A DNA stretch of 64,000 nt from JBKHDT01 sp046541195 (GTDB lineage Bacteria > Pseudomonadota > Gammaproteobacteria > Halothiobacillales > Halothiobacillaceae). The stretch covers positions 6,508 to 70,507 of the forward strand of contig JBKHDT010000006.1 in assembly GCA_046541195.1 (NCBI GenBank), written 5' to 3'. Of this stretch, positions 63,403 through 64,000 are shown one piece after another; positions within the stretch are counted from its first letter, which is position 1, and every line of letters starts with the position of its first letter. Below the pieces are notes generated by a model. The model made no database searches, was not told the DNA's origin, and saw nothing but the letters and a program-made list of their open reading frames with translations. The translations under genes and the position numbers were made by a program.

Positions 63403-64000
63403 ATGAGTTCTGGAAAAATTGTCGAAATCATCGGGGCGGTGATCGACGTCGAGTTTCCGCGGGACGCCGTGCCCAAGGTCTACGACGCGCTGCGTGTGAC
63501 CGAGACCGACCTGACCATCGAGGTCCAGCAGCAGATCGGGGACGGTGTGGTCCGCGGAATCGCCATGGGGTCCTCCGACGGCCTCAAGCGCGGCATGGCC
63601 GTATCCAACACCGGCTCGCCGATTTCCGTGCCGGTTGGCAAGGGTACCCTGGGCCGCATCATGGACGTGCTCGGCAACCCGATCGACAACGCCGGCGAGG
63701 TCGAGTGCGACGAGACCTGGTCCATCCACCGCAAGGCGCCCTCCTTCGACGAGCAGGCTTCAAGCACCGAGCTGCTTGAAACCGGCATCAAGGTCATCGA
63801 CCTGCTGTGCCCCTTCGCGAAAGGTGGCAAGGTCGGCCTGTTCGGTGGTGCCGGGGTCGGCAAGACCGTCAACATGATGGAGCTGATCCGCAACATCGCC
63901 ATCGAGCACAGCGGCTACTCGGTGTTTGCCGGCGTGGGCGAGCGGACCCGCGAGGGCAACGACTTCTACCACGAGATGAAGGACTCCAACGTCCTGGACA
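63403..64000 (+). CDS. atpD: ATP synthase F1 subunit beta (partial, runs off the window)
   Basis: The first 199 codons of the catalytic subunit, beginning MSSGKIVEIIGAVIDVEFPR, with Walker A GGAGVGKTVNMMELI and GVGERTREGNDFYHEM. The remainder, and probably atpC, lie beyond position 64000. Confidence 0.97.
   Translation, partial: MSSGKIVEIIGAVIDVEFPRDAVPKVYDALRVTETDLTIEVQQQIGDGVVRGIAMGSSDGLKRGMAVSNTGSPISVPVGKGTLGRIMDVLGNPIDNAGEVECDETWSIHRKAPSFDEQASSTELLETGIKVIDLLCPFAKGGKVGLFGGAGVGKTVNMMELIRNIAIEHSGYSVFAGVGERTREGNDFYHEMKDSNVLD

Overview
The window is 64 kb of a GC-rich gammaproteobacterial chromosome. Gene content fits an aerobic, probably halophilic or sulfur-oxidising member of the Ectothiorhodospiraceae/Halothiobacillaceae type: system II (ResB/CcsB) cytochrome c maturation, anchored di-haem cytochrome c, an AlgZ/AlgR-like pair beside argH, and an mnmG-rsmG-parAB-atp cluster. 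That lineage is inferred from gene content and order; no search could be run. No rRNA, tRNA, CRISPR array, prophage or transposase was recognised.

Layout. 1-4.4 kb: cytochrome c (end only), resB, ccsB and a DsbA-like oxidoreductase. 4.6-9.8 kb: acetolactate synthase, an EEP-fold phosphatase/nuclease, a fructosamine kinase-like gene, a small HExxH protein and an AmpG-type permease, mostly with overlapping start and stop codons. 9.9-12.4 kb: CigR/RcnB-like small protein, ProQ-family RNA chaperone, YeeZ-like SDR. 12.4-19.9 kb is the accessory region: a DUF1778/GNAT toxin-antitoxin pair, a 1066-residue PLD-helicase-DUF3427 protein, and two nested sets of direct repeats, including an exact 423-bp copy of the 3' end of recG placed 3,990 bp from the real one. 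20-31.6 kb: di-haem cytochrome c, FetAB-like ABC pair, cysQ, nudE, radC, a two-component system, argH, rsmB, lptM, lysA. 31.9-35.2 kb: a redox block (peroxiredoxin-glutaredoxin hybrid, glutathione reductase) and a MetR-type regulator. 35.3-52 kb: diguanylate cyclase, glyQS-plsC, mtfA, pxpAB, an ABC export pair, a hydrolase, trmO-trmL, purD, rho, trxA, oxyR and a membrane-anchored cold-shock protein. 52.6-64 kb: speE, mnmG-rsmG-parA-parB, and the ATP synthase operon through the start of atpD.

Most of the window is conserved housekeeping DNA. The parts that look unusual are the repeat-bounded helicase/toxin-antitoxin region, the terminator-like leader of the peroxiredoxin gene, very strong intergenic hairpins (32.7 kb, 35.3 kb, 52.4 kb), the HExxH protein between a sugar kinase-like gene and AmpG, and the membrane-tethered cold-shock domain.
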